64,000 nt of DNA from Chloroflexi bacterium bin125 (lineage in GTDB: Bacteria; Chloroflexota; Dehalococcoidia; Bin125): assembly GCA_002239025.1 (NCBI GenBank), contig MPNM01000011.1:1-64000 (forward strand), read 5' to 3'. The position numbers and the translations under genes are program-made. Positions within the stretch are counted from its first letter, which is position 1. Every line of letters starts with the position of its first letter. Shown piece by piece: positions 46,604 to 55,109 of the stretch. Under the pieces are notes generated by a model. It made no database searches and was not told the DNA's origin. It saw nothing but the letters and a program-made list of their open reading frames with translations.

Positions 46604-48466
46604 ATGGCACTTGGTGGATTTGCTGACCGCGTGGCGCGGATTAATCTGACCGACCGGACGGTCTCGTATGAGGGCGTCAATGAAGACGACGCGCGAAAGT
46701 ACATCGGCGCTCGCGGGCTGGGTGTGAAGTACCTGCTCGATAACGGTCCGAATACCGACGCAATGTCTCCGGACAACATGCTGGCCCTGGTCAACGGGCC
46801 AATGACCGGTTCAGAGGTGACGATGTCGGGACGCCTCGCGTTCGTGACCAAGTCGCCATTGACCGGCACAGTGACCGACTCGCACATGGGCGGTTGGTCA
46901 GCGGCTCGGCTACGTTGGGCCGGCTTTGATGCGCTGCTGATCACGGGCAAAGCCGACTCGCCCGTCTATCTCGAAGTCGAGAATGGTGAGGTCGCGATCA
47001 AGGATGCCTCCGACATCTGGGGAATGGGCATCCACGACACGGTCAAGCACTTCGGCTCGGACAGCGGCAACAAGACGAACACGTCGGTGATGAGCATTGG
47101 CCAGGCCGGCGAGAACGGTGTGCTGTTTGCCTCGTTCCTGAACGAGGACGACCGGGCCGCCGGACGTGGCGGCACCGGCGCAGTGGCCGGGATGAAGAAT
47201 CTGAAGTGCGTGGTCGTGCACGGCACGCGCGACGGTCGCTGGCGACCCGAGCAGGGCGAAGCGCGGCAGAAGTTCCGCGCGGCACAGGGCGCTCACCTGA
47301 AGCTGATCATGGAGTCGCCGGTGACGGCGCCGTCCTCGGTCAACGACGATGGATCGCTCAAGGATGGTTCGGGCGCGCTCTCGGCATTCGGGACCAACGT
47401 GCTGATGAACGCGGTCAACTCGATCGGCGGTCTGGGCACCAAGAACTCGCAGACGACGCAGACGACCCCTGAGGCGGCAGATGCGGTCTCGGGCGAGACG
47501 ATGCGTTCGGACTACCTTACGGCCGAGCCCACCTGTCACGCCTGTCCGGTGGCTTGCAAGAAGGAAGTTGAGATCATCGAGGGCGTCCACGCCGGCCTGA
47601 AGATGGAATCGTTCGAGTACGAGCCGGCCTGGTCGCTGGGCGCGAACTGCGGCAACGACGATCCGGCCGTGATCGCCAAGGTCATTGACCAGTGCAACGA
47701 CTTCGGCATGGACGCGATCGAGATCGGCAACGCGATTTCGATGTACATGGAAGCGTCCGAGCGCGGCTACGTCGACACGCCGCTCGACTGGGGCGACGGC
47801 GCGGGCATGGTCCGCGTGGCAGAAGAGATGGCGATGGGTTCGACCGGGATTGGCCGGACGCTGGGCGAAGGTCCGGCGCGCGCAGCGGCTGCCTGGGGAC
47901 ACCCGGAGATTTCGATGACCGTCAAAGGCCAGGCCGTGCCTGCCTACGACCCGCGCGGCGTCAAGGGCGAGGGTCTGGGCTACGCGACTTCGAACCGCGG
48001 CGCTTGCCACCTGCGTGGATACACGCCGGCGTCTGAGCTGCTCGGTATCCCCGTCAAGACCGACCCACTGGAGTGGGACGGCAAGGGTCCACTGCTGAAG
48101 ATCTTCCAGGATCTGCACGCGTTCTCGGACTCTCTCGACCTGTGCAAGTTCTCGGCATTCGCTGTTGGCGCTCCGGAGTACGCGGCGCTCTATGAGACGG
48201 TCGTCGGCCTGCCGATGTCCGAGGAAGATGTGATGACCGCCGGTGAGCGGATCTACAACCTCGAGCGTTTCTACAACAACCAGGCGGGGTTCGGCGGCGA
48301 CGAGGACTCGCTGCCCGATCGCTTCCTCAACGAGCCGGCGACCGGTCCGGCCGAGGGTCACGTCTGCGAACTCGACCAGATGAAAGAGCAGTACTACGAC
48401 GCTCGCGGCTGGGACAACGGCGTAGTGGGCGAGTCCAAGCTGCGCGAGCTCGAGATCATCTCGTAG
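46604..48466 (+). CDS. aldehyde ferredoxin oxidoreductase (tungsten-enzyme family)
   Basis: GFADRVARINLTDRTVSYEGV; GARGLGVKYLLD; CHACPVACKKEVEI; DPRGVKGEGLGYATSNRGACHLRGYT; DSLDLCKF. Confidence 0.95.
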   Translation: MALGGFADRVARINLTDRTVSYEGVNEDDARKYIGARGLGVKYLLDNGPNTDAMSPDNMLALVNGPMTGSEVTMSGRLAFVTKSPLTGTVTDSHMGGWSAARLRWAGFDALLITGKADSPVYLEVENGEVAIKDASDIWGMGIHDTVKHFGSDSGNKTNTSVMSIGQAGENGVLFASFLNEDDRAAGRGGTGAVAGMKNLKCVVVHGTRDGRWRPEQGEARQKFRAAQGAHLKLIMESPVTAPSSVNDDGSLKDGSGALSAFGTNVLMNAVNSIGGLGTKNSQTTQTTPEAADAVSGETMRSDYLTAEPTCHACPVACKKEVEIIEGVHAGLKMESFEYEPAWSLGANCGNDDPAVIAKVIDQCNDFGMDAIEIGNAISMYMEASERGYVDTPLDWGDGAGMVRVAEEMAMGSTGIGRTLGEGPARAAAAWGHPEISMTVKGQAVPAYDPRGVKGEGLGYATSNRGACHLRGYTPASELLGIPVKTDPLEWDGKGPLLKIFQDLHAFSDSLDLCKFSAFAVGAPEYAALYETVVGLPMSEEDVMTAGERIYNLERFYNNQAGFGGDEDSLPDRFLNEPATGPAEGHVCELDQMKEQYYDARGWDNGVVGESKLRELEIIS

Positions 48467-48481
48467 CATCCCTCTGAGAAG

Positions 48482-48597
48482 GACCCTCACCCTCACCCTC
48501 TCCCAGAGGGAGAGGGGACCGAAACACTTCTTGCGAAGGGGATGGGCCCGTTCTTTGCACTCCCTCTCCCTCGGGGAGAGGGCTGGGGTGAGGGGTC
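48482..48597. repeat. inverted-repeat element between AOR and MoaD-like genes
   Basis: gaccctcaccctcaccctctcccagagggagagggga ... ctccctctccctcggggagagggctggggtgaggggtc. Confidence 0.8.
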
Positions 48598-48605
48598 GCA
48601 CAGTT

Positions 48606-48878
48606 ATGCAGATCCGCTTCTACGCAACGCTGCGACCGCTTGTTGGTGGTCGCAGCGTTGATTTGTCTGATCCGCCGGACACGATCAAGGGCATTCTTGA
48701 ACGGCTCGCTTGCGAGTACGAGGGGTTGCACGATCAGCTCTTCGACGAGGATGGCACGGTGCGCCGGTTCGTCGCGATCATGGTCGACGGCCGCGACATC
48801 CGACATATCGACGGTCTCGATAGCCGGGTCAATCCCGAAAGCGAACTGGACATCTTCCCACCCGTCGCTGGCGGCTGA
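48606..48878 (+). CDS. MoaD/ThiS-family sulfur carrier protein
   Basis: MQIRFYATLRPLVGGRSVDL...NPESELDIFPPVAGG*, C-terminal GG. Confidence 0.9.
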   Translation: MQIRFYATLRPLVGGRSVDLSDPPDTIKGILERLACEYEGLHDQLFDEDGTVRRFVAIMVDGRDIRHIDGLDSRVNPESELDIFPPVAGG

Positions 48879-48910
48879 GCGCTAGCAACCTGCATACCCT
48901 TGTAGGTGTA

Positions 48911-49321
48911 ATGAGGTTCAGACGTTCGAGCGCCTTCTCCGTTCCATCGTGGCCTCAAAATCTCCACGTTGCCCTGTTGGGCTTCGTTGTTGCGGGCATG
49001 CTGGTTGCGATTGTTGGCGCTGTTTCCTTGCAGCTCCCAGATGCTATTCCTGAGGGCGTTCGCGAGGACGCTATTGCTGGTGGTGCTGCCCGCGGACGAT
49101 ACCTGGCCGAGCTGGAGGCACGACAGTCCGCCGTGGAAGCGGCCCCTCGCCTGGCCGAGGATGAGCTCGAAGCTCAACTCTCCGGCGGCGACGCCGACGA
49201 TGGCTACCGACGGGCGTACGAGTATGCCTGGAACGATGCGGTCAACACGCTCGCACGGGGCCTGCCCCGACAACTGCTCGCCGAGGAAGAGCACACGCAG
49301 TGGATTGAGCTGCTGCGATGA
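48911..49321 (+). CDS. cassette protein A1: single-TM protein with C-terminal ..WNDA..TQWIELLR
   Basis: 136 aa; N-terminal TM; GYRRAYEYAWNDAVNTLARGL; stop overlaps next start (ATGA). Confidence 0.75.
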   Translation: MRFRRSSAFSVPSWPQNLHVALLGFVVAGMLVAIVGAVSLQLPDAIPEGVREDAIAGGAARGRYLAELEARQSAVEAAPRLAEDELEAQLSGGDADDGYRRAYEYAWNDAVNTLARGLPRQLLAEEEHTQWIELLR

Positions 49322-49803
49322 CCACAGAAACGTCGCAGCCTTCTCCTCCCTACGGACCTCGAGAACCCATGAGGCTGGGTCGGCGGCTGCCGCCGCCGGA
49401 ACGCATTCGACCGAATCTGACCTGGTTCCTGATTGGCACGGTCATAGCCATCATCCTTGGCTGGCTCGTGATTGCGGTCATTGGAGAGACAGTTGTGTCC
49501 CAGGAACGGCAGATCGACGAGATTCGCTACGAGGCACTGGAGTCGACCTTCAATGCGGCCATTGAAGATGCCGTTCGTGATGCCAGGGAAGAATTCATCA
49601 CGCTCGAGATTGCGAGGATTCTGTCCGACCAACAAGTTGCCGCCGAGTCGGATTGGGCAAATGGGTTTCGCGCGGGGTGGTCGGATGGCTGGAATGATGC
49701 GCTCGACGCGATGCGTGCTGCTTCGATTGATGCCGGAGCCACCGAGGATTCATTGGAGTTGCAGACGCTCAACGCAGCCCCGGAGCGTCAGGCGAAGCCG
49801 TAA
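49318..49803 (+). CDS. cassette protein B1: single-TM protein with GFRAGWSDGWNDALDAMRAA motif
   Basis: 161 aa; TM NLTWFLIGTVIAIILGWLVIAVIG. Confidence 0.75.
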   Translation: MTTETSQPSPPYGPREPMRLGRRLPPPERIRPNLTWFLIGTVIAIILGWLVIAVIGETVVSQERQIDEIRYEALESTFNAAIEDAVRDAREEFITLEIARILSDQQVAAESDWANGFRAGWSDGWNDALDAMRAASIDAGATEDSLELQTLNAAPERQAKP

Positions 49804-49847
49804 AGAAACTCGTCGATTGAGAGGCCCCCGCTGGATACGCTGACTCA

Positions 49848-50243
49848 ATGTCTATCGTTCGGACCTGGTGGCGCTACGACTTGCCTCGTCAAGTCCTGCT
49901 TGCGTTTCTGGTCGCGCTGGCGGTGACGGCGGCGATTGGTTGGCTGATCTCGGTGCTTGACCAGGTCACCGCGGAAGAAATTGCCTCAGCGGAGGTGCGT
50001 GGGACGCGGGAGGGGCGAATCGATGGCTATGAGGCAGCGTTTGAGCGAGGACGGCTCGACGGCGCTGGTCGTGCCGCGCTGGCGCTGCCGGAACTGCTCG
50101 CGTCAGGGGATCCTTTGGAGGGACACCAAACCGCGTATGACTACTCCTGGAACGATGCCATCGACACGGCGCTGAACGAGGCCAAGCGCAACAAACTAGA
50201 GGTCGAGTCGGCGTTTGAGTCCTGGGAAGACCTCCGCCGATGA
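49848..50243 (+). CDS. cassette protein A2 (paralog of A1 and A3)
   Basis: 131 aa; TM; GTREGRIDGYEAAFERGR...ELLASGDPLEGHQTAYDYSWNDAIDTA. Confidence 0.75.
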   Translation: MSIVRTWWRYDLPRQVLLAFLVALAVTAAIGWLISVLDQVTAEEIASAEVRGTREGRIDGYEAAFERGRLDGAGRAALALPELLASGDPLEGHQTAYDYSWNDAIDTALNEAKRNKLEVESAFESWEDLRR

Positions 50244-50701
50244 CGGACCGACGTGGATCACTGGAAGGCTGGGGTAAGGGCGAGCGAGAGCGTGTCTGGT
50301 GGAAACGCGGCTACGACCCGATTGGCCGGCACACGATGGTCGCGGTCGTGCTCGGCGTTGCGATGGCGGCGCTGATCGGTGCGACGCTTGATCCGATGAA
50401 TCTGCGCACTTCAGATGATCTCAAGCGAGCCGAGCTGGCGGCCTATGAGGAGGCCTACGCGGCGGTCGAAGCGGAGGGCTATGCCGATGGGTTGCCCTAC
50501 GGCGAAGTGCAGCATCTGGGAGCAGAGATCGTCAACGACGGAACAGAGGTTGATGACTCCGCCTACGCACAGCAATTCGCGACAGGTTGGATTCAGGGCT
50601 GGAACGACGCCCTGGATGCCATGCGGGTTGCCGCCGAAGAACTGAGCCTGCCCGCCAACTACACTGAGTTCCGGGTTCTGGGGGAGATGACCCGGAGGTA
50701 G
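50240..50701 (+). CDS. cassette protein B2 (paralog of B1 and B3)
   Basis: 153 aa; TM; FATGWIQGWNDALDAMRVAAEEL; ATGA overlap with A2. Confidence 0.75.
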   Translation: MTDRRGSLEGWGKGERERVWWKRGYDPIGRHTMVAVVLGVAMAALIGATLDPMNLRTSDDLKRAELAAYEEAYAAVEAEGYADGLPYGEVQHLGAEIVNDGTEVDDSAYAQQFATGWIQGWNDALDAMRVAAEELSLPANYTEFRVLGEMTRR

Positions 50702-50716
50702 GCGGTCAGAGAGCCG

Positions 50717-51124
50717 ATGAAGCGCTTCAGAAGGCTCTGGCGGATCGATCTGGTACGACACTCGGCGGTTGCGTTCCTCGTCGGTGCGGTGCTTTCGACG
50801 GTAGTAGTGGTCGGCGCGTTCGCACTGGATCAGGGATCGCGAGGGGAGCTGGCGTATCAGGGACTTGGCGAGTCGCCGTCCGAAAACGATGCTGGCAATC
50901 GAAGTGCAGCGATCACGGGAGGGACTAGACAGGGGAGATTGCTGGGGCGGATGGAGGCTGAACATGCGTTGGAAGAATTGCTCGCTAGCCGAAACGAGCG
51001 ATCGGGCTATCAAACAGGATATCTACAGGGCTGGAATCTGTTGATCCTCGATTCGTCGAATGAGGCGATTCTGCAGCTCCGGTCGGCGGCTGACGGCACT
51101 CAGTGGATCGAGTTGCTCAAATGA
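50717..51124 (+). CDS. cassette protein A3
   Basis: 135 aa; TM; GGTRQGRLLGRMEAEHALEELLASRNERSGYQTGYLQGWN...TQWIELLK. Confidence 0.75.
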   Translation: MKRFRRLWRIDLVRHSAVAFLVGAVLSTVVVVGAFALDQGSRGELAYQGLGESPSENDAGNRSAAITGGTRQGRLLGRMEAEHALEELLASRNERSGYQTGYLQGWNLLILDSSNEAILQLRSAADGTQWIELLK

Positions 51125-51591
51125 GCCGTCGCACGCCGCGGTTGAGCGGGTGGTCGCGTCCCGGTACCGCCGAGTCGGGCTGGCGTCGAAAGCGCGACTT
51201 GTCGGGTCCTCACACAATCGTGAGCGTGCTGCTGGGCGTAGCTGTTCCCGTCTTGATTGCCTTCCTGAGCGGAGCCATCAAGCTGAACGACCGGGTACCG
51301 GATCTGCGCAATGATCCCGTCAAGTTGGAGGAACGGTACAGCGACGTATGGGCTGAGGCGATGGAGCGCGAGAATTCGCGGGCGTATGCTGAGCGCCTGG
51401 GTGAACTGCTGATTGACGAAGGTTTGGGCGGCGAACAACCTTGGGCGGTCGGATTCCGCGCAGGTTGGGTCGCCGGACGGCAAGACGCAGCGACAGCGAT
51501 GCGCGAAGCAGCGGTGGAACAGCAGTTAGGCGAACAGCGTATCGAATGGATCGTGCTAAACAGGATTGATCCTCTAGGAGCGCAGCGGTAA
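51121..51591 (+). CDS. cassette protein B3
   Basis: 156 aa; TM; VGFRAGWVAGRQDAATAMREAAVEQQ; ATGA overlap with A3. Confidence 0.75.
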   Translation: MSRRTPRLSGWSRPGTAESGWRRKRDLSGPHTIVSVLLGVAVPVLIAFLSGAIKLNDRVPDLRNDPVKLEERYSDVWAEAMERENSRAYAERLGELLIDEGLGGEQPWAVGFRAGWVAGRQDAATAMREAAVEQQLGEQRIEWIVLNRIDPLGAQR

Positions 51592-51622
51592 CGCTCGACC
51601 AGTTGCGACATACTCTGAGATC

Positions 51623-53095
51623 ATGACTCGGATACTGATCCTTGGCGCGAGTGGATATGTAGGTGGGCACCTGGCTCCCAGGTTGGCCTCGGAGGGATTT
51701 GCAGTTCGCGCTGCCGCACGTCGCATTGATGCGCTGCGGGCTCGCGGCTGGGAAGGTGTTGAGACGGTCCGGGCCGATGCGTTGGATCCTGACTCAATGC
51801 GCGAGGTTCTGGAAGGCGTTGACATCGCCTACTACCTCGTCCACTCGATGGCGTCGGCAGGCGACTTCACTGAGTTGGACCGCCGTGCGGCGACCAACTT
51901 TCGCGATGCTGCAGCAGAGGCCGGACTGAAGCGGATTGTCTACCTGGGCGGGATTCAACCGTCTAGCGGCGCATCGGTGCATCTCGCGTCCCGGCTTGAA
52001 ACCGGCGACATCCTACGTAGCGGCTCGACACCGGTGACCGAGCTGCGCGCCGGGATCGTGGTCGGTCCCGGCTCGGCCGCGTTTGAGGTGATCCGCGACC
52101 TTGTCTATCACTTGCCGCTGATGCTGGCGCCTCGCTGGGTGGGCTCTCGCAGCCAGCCGATCGCGCTCGATGACCTGCTTGACTATCTCGTGGGGTTGTT
52201 GCAGATAGACGGCGATGAAGCATCGCATGTCTACGACGCGGTCGGGCCTGAGACGCTGAGTTATGGCGATCTGCTACGGCAGTTTGGCGAGGTGGTCGGC
52301 AGGAAGGTTCGGATTGTTCCGTTGCCGGTGCTCACTCCGAGGCTGTCGTCCTATTGGCTGGACTTCGTCACCGCGGTGCCGGCACGGATTGCTCGACCGC
52401 TGATCGATGGTCTCAAGCATGACCTGATTTCGGAGCGCCCGGACGAACTGCGCGAACTCATTCCGATCAAGCAGCGTTCATACGCAGAGGCGGTGCGGCA
52501 TGCGCTGGAGGAGGAACGATCGGCATCGCTGACTGTCCGCTGGACGGAGGGTGGGTTTCGCTACCGACGCCAGCGGCATGATGTGTCCTGGTACGACAAG
52601 TCCGTCCGTGTCGCGCTTCCCACCGGCCGTTCCGCGACCGAGGTCTGGGGCGACATCAGTTCAATCGGTGGCGAGCGGGGCTGGTACTTCGCGACCTGGC
52701 TGTGGAAGGTGCGTGGGGCGATTGATCGGTTGTTGGGTGGTGTCGGGATGCGCCGTGGGCGTCGCCATCCGACCGAACTGCGCGTCGGCGATGCGCTCGA
52801 CTTCTGGCGTGTGGAGGCAGTCGAACCGGGACGCAGCCTGACGCTGGTCGCCGAGATGAAGTTGCCGGGCTCGGCGGTGCTGGAGTTGTCGGTGGCGCAG
52901 GCCGGCGACGGCGCAGTGGCCAAGCTCCAGGCGCACTTCCATCCGGCCGGTACCTGGGGACTGCTCTACTGGTACGTCCTCTGGCCGGTTCACATGGTCA
53001 TGTTCAGGAGGCTCGCCGAGGCGCTGGCGAACGGTGTCAGGCACCGCGCAGGCGCGGGTCGAGGACATCGCGCAAGGCGTCGCCCAGCAGGTTGA
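51623..53095 (+). CDS. NAD(P)-binding SDR (NmrA/epimerase-like) fused to DUF2867-like domain
   Basis: ILILGASGYVGGHLAPRLASEGFAVRAAARR; AYYLVHSM; C-terminal GGERGWYFATWLWKVRGAIDRLLGGVGMRRGRRHPTELRVGDALDFWRVEAVEPGRSLTLVAEMKLPG. Confidence 0.9.
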   Translation: MTRILILGASGYVGGHLAPRLASEGFAVRAAARRIDALRARGWEGVETVRADALDPDSMREVLEGVDIAYYLVHSMASAGDFTELDRRAATNFRDAAAEAGLKRIVYLGGIQPSSGASVHLASRLETGDILRSGSTPVTELRAGIVVGPGSAAFEVIRDLVYHLPLMLAPRWVGSRSQPIALDDLLDYLVGLLQIDGDEASHVYDAVGPETLSYGDLLRQFGEVVGRKVRIVPLPVLTPRLSSYWLDFVTAVPARIARPLIDGLKHDLISERPDELRELIPIKQRSYAEAVRHALEEERSASLTVRWTEGGFRYRRQRHDVSWYDKSVRVALPTGRSATEVWGDISSIGGERGWYFATWLWKVRGAIDRLLGGVGMRRGRRHPTELRVGDALDFWRVEAVEPGRSLTLVAEMKLPGSAVLELSVAQAGDGAVAKLQAHFHPAGTWGLLYWYVLWPVHMVMFRRLAEALANGVRHRAGAGRGHRARRRPAG

Positions 53096-54017
53096 AGCCC
53101 AGCACGATCATCATGATCGCGCCGCCGGCAAAGACGGTCTGCCAGGGATGCAGGTCGAGCGAGCCGCGACCAGCCTGGACCATCTTGCCCCAGCTCGCGA
53201 CGCCCTGTGGTCCAGCGCCGAGGAATGAGATTGCCGCCTCGGCGAGGATGTAGGCTCCGATGCCGATGCTGAAGGCGATGATGAGCACCGCCACGACATT
53301 GGGCAGCACGTGTCGCACCATGATCCTGAGATCGCTCGCGCCAACGACGCGGGCGGCGAGCACGAATTCGCTCTCGCGCACGGCGAAGACGGCTGATCGG
53401 ATCAGTCGTGTGGTAATCGCAAGTCCGGCAATTCCGAGCCATAAGACGACATAACTCACTTTCGGCTCGGAGATCTGCGTAAAGACGAGCACCAGCACTA
53501 AGAAGGGGATCGCCTGGAGCATGTCGACGATGCGCTGAATCAGGAGATCCAGGATCCCTGCGTAGTAGGCAGAGATCATCCCGATGACGAGTCCACCGAT
53601 CACGGCGATCACCGACGCGCCGAGTCCCACAATCAGGCTGAGTCGTGCGCCATGGATGACCTGCGACCAGATGTCGCGGCCGAACTTGTCCGTGCCGAAC
53701 CAGTGCTTGCCGGACGGCTCGGCGAACTGCTCGACAACCACAGGCGAACCGATGTCGGGATTGCGGGCGAGCTCGAGGGTTGTCGGATTGGCTTTGTAGT
53801 CGGGGTTCGGCGAGTCGAAAATCTGGTCCTGGTCGTGGCGCTGAATCTGATTGGCGAAAATCGCGATCAGGATGAAAGCGACCGCAATGATCAGGCCGAT
53901 GCCACCGAGCGGCTTGCCGCGGATGAAACGAAGCACGCTACGCAGACCGGAACCAAGCCTGATTAGCAGGTTGGGGTCGCCCTCGGGAACGATGACCTCG
54001 CCGCGTGCTTCAGTCAC
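53037..54017 (-). CDS. ABC transporter permease (DppC/OppC-like)
   Basis: KHWFGTDKFGRDIWSQVIHGARLSLIVGLGASVIAVIGG; WGKMVQAGRGSLDLHPWQTVFAGGAIMMIVLGFNLLGDALRDVLDPRLRG. Confidence 0.95.
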   Translation of the reverse strand: MTEARGEVIVPEGDPNLLIRLGSGLRSVLRFIRGKPLGGIGLIIAVAFILIAIFANQIQRHDQDQIFDSPNPDYKANPTTLELARNPDIGSPVVVEQFAEPSGKHWFGTDKFGRDIWSQVIHGARLSLIVGLGASVIAVIGGLVIGMISAYYAGILDLLIQRIVDMLQAIPFLVLVLVFTQISEPKVSYVVLWLGIAGLAITTRLIRSAVFAVRESEFVLAARVVGASDLRIMVRHVLPNVVAVLIIAFSIGIGAYILAEAAISFLGAGPQGVASWGKMVQAGRGSLDLHPWQTVFAGGAIMMIVLGFNLLGDALRDVLDPRLRGA

Positions 54018-54026
54018 AGTGGTCTC

Positions 54027-54986
54027 CTATGACAATCGAATGCGCGGGTCGATGATGCCGTAGAGGATGTCGACGACAAGATTGGTGAAGACAACGAAGA
54101 CGGCAATCAGGACGATGACGGACTGGAAGACGGGATTGTCGCGCTCGAACAGTGAGCTGATGATCAAGTTGCCAATCCCGGGGATGTTGAACATGTTCTC
54201 GAGGATGACCTGCGAGCCAATGATCGTTGCGACGGTCACGCCCATCACGGTCAGGACCGGCAGCAGCGCGTTGCGTAAGGCGTGACGAATGATCACGACC
54301 GACTCGCGCAGGCCCTTGGCTCGCGCGGTTCGGACGTAGTCCTGGCGCATCACCTCGAGCATCTGCGAACGCAGCAGCCGCATCGTCGCGGCGGTGCCGG
54401 CGAAGCCGCCGGCGAGCATCGGGATCAGGTACCAGGTGATCGCGTCTTTCGGGTTCTCCCAGATGTGTGGTTGTCCGATCACGTCGATCAGGAATAGTTC
54501 CCACTCGAGGACAAACAGCGAAGCAATGGCCGCCGTCCAGAAGACGGGCGCAGCCAGTGCCAGGATGGCCAGCGAGCGCAGGGTGTAGTCGATCCAACGG
54601 TCCTGGAAGATCGCCGACAATAATCCCACCGGGAACGCGACGGCAAAGCCGACGATGACGATCAGGACGCCAAGTTCGATCGAGTAGGGCAGCGACCGAC
54701 CGATTTCGTACCAGACGGAGTTGGCGCGATTGGTGAAGGAGTTCCCCAGGTCGAGCCGGATCGTGTCCCAGAGCCAGTTTCCGTACTGGGTCGCGAGCGG
54801 TTTGTCCAGGCCGTACTCGGCGCGTCGCTCGGCGATCTGCTCAGCGGAGGCCGATCCGGCGTCGAGGCCCAATGCCGCCGACGCGGCGTCGCCCGGCAAG
54901 ATGCGGATGGCGAAGAATGAGAAGGTACCGGCCAGAAACACGACGAAGATCGCGCCGATGATTCTGCGGATGATGTAGCCCTGCAT
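54027..54986 (-). CDS. ABC transporter permease (DppB/OppB-like)
   Basis: GYIIRRIIGAIFVVFLAGTFSFFAIRILPGD; RLLRSQMLEVMRQDYVRTARAKGLRESVVIIRHALRNALLPVLTVMG; LVVDILYGIIDPRIRLS. Confidence 0.95.
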   Translation of the reverse strand: MQGYIIRRIIGAIFVVFLAGTFSFFAIRILPGDAASAALGLDAGSASAEQIAERRAEYGLDKPLATQYGNWLWDTIRLDLGNSFTNRANSVWYEIGRSLPYSIELGVLIVIVGFAVAFPVGLLSAIFQDRWIDYTLRSLAILALAAPVFWTAAIASLFVLEWELFLIDVIGQPHIWENPKDAITWYLIPMLAGGFAGTAATMRLLRSQMLEVMRQDYVRTARAKGLRESVVIIRHALRNALLPVLTVMGVTVATIIGSQVILENMFNIPGIGNLIISSLFERDNPVFQSVIVLIAVFVVFTNLVVDILYGIIDPRIRLS

Positions 54987-55109
54987 CCTGCAGCCCGGTT
55001 ATCCGTTGATGCTTCAGGCAGAGGCTACAGTCCGCCGCCGATACGCCGGAGGGGCGAATCGGCGACGGACGAATGGCAACCTATGCCGTCGTCCTTGAGC
55101 TTCAGTCGA

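Noticed and set aside
46910-48601. 563-aa minus-strand ORF antisense to the AOR gene
   Set aside because: Arg/His/Val-rich composition typical of antisense shadow frames in GC-rich DNA; the plus-strand AOR is unambiguous
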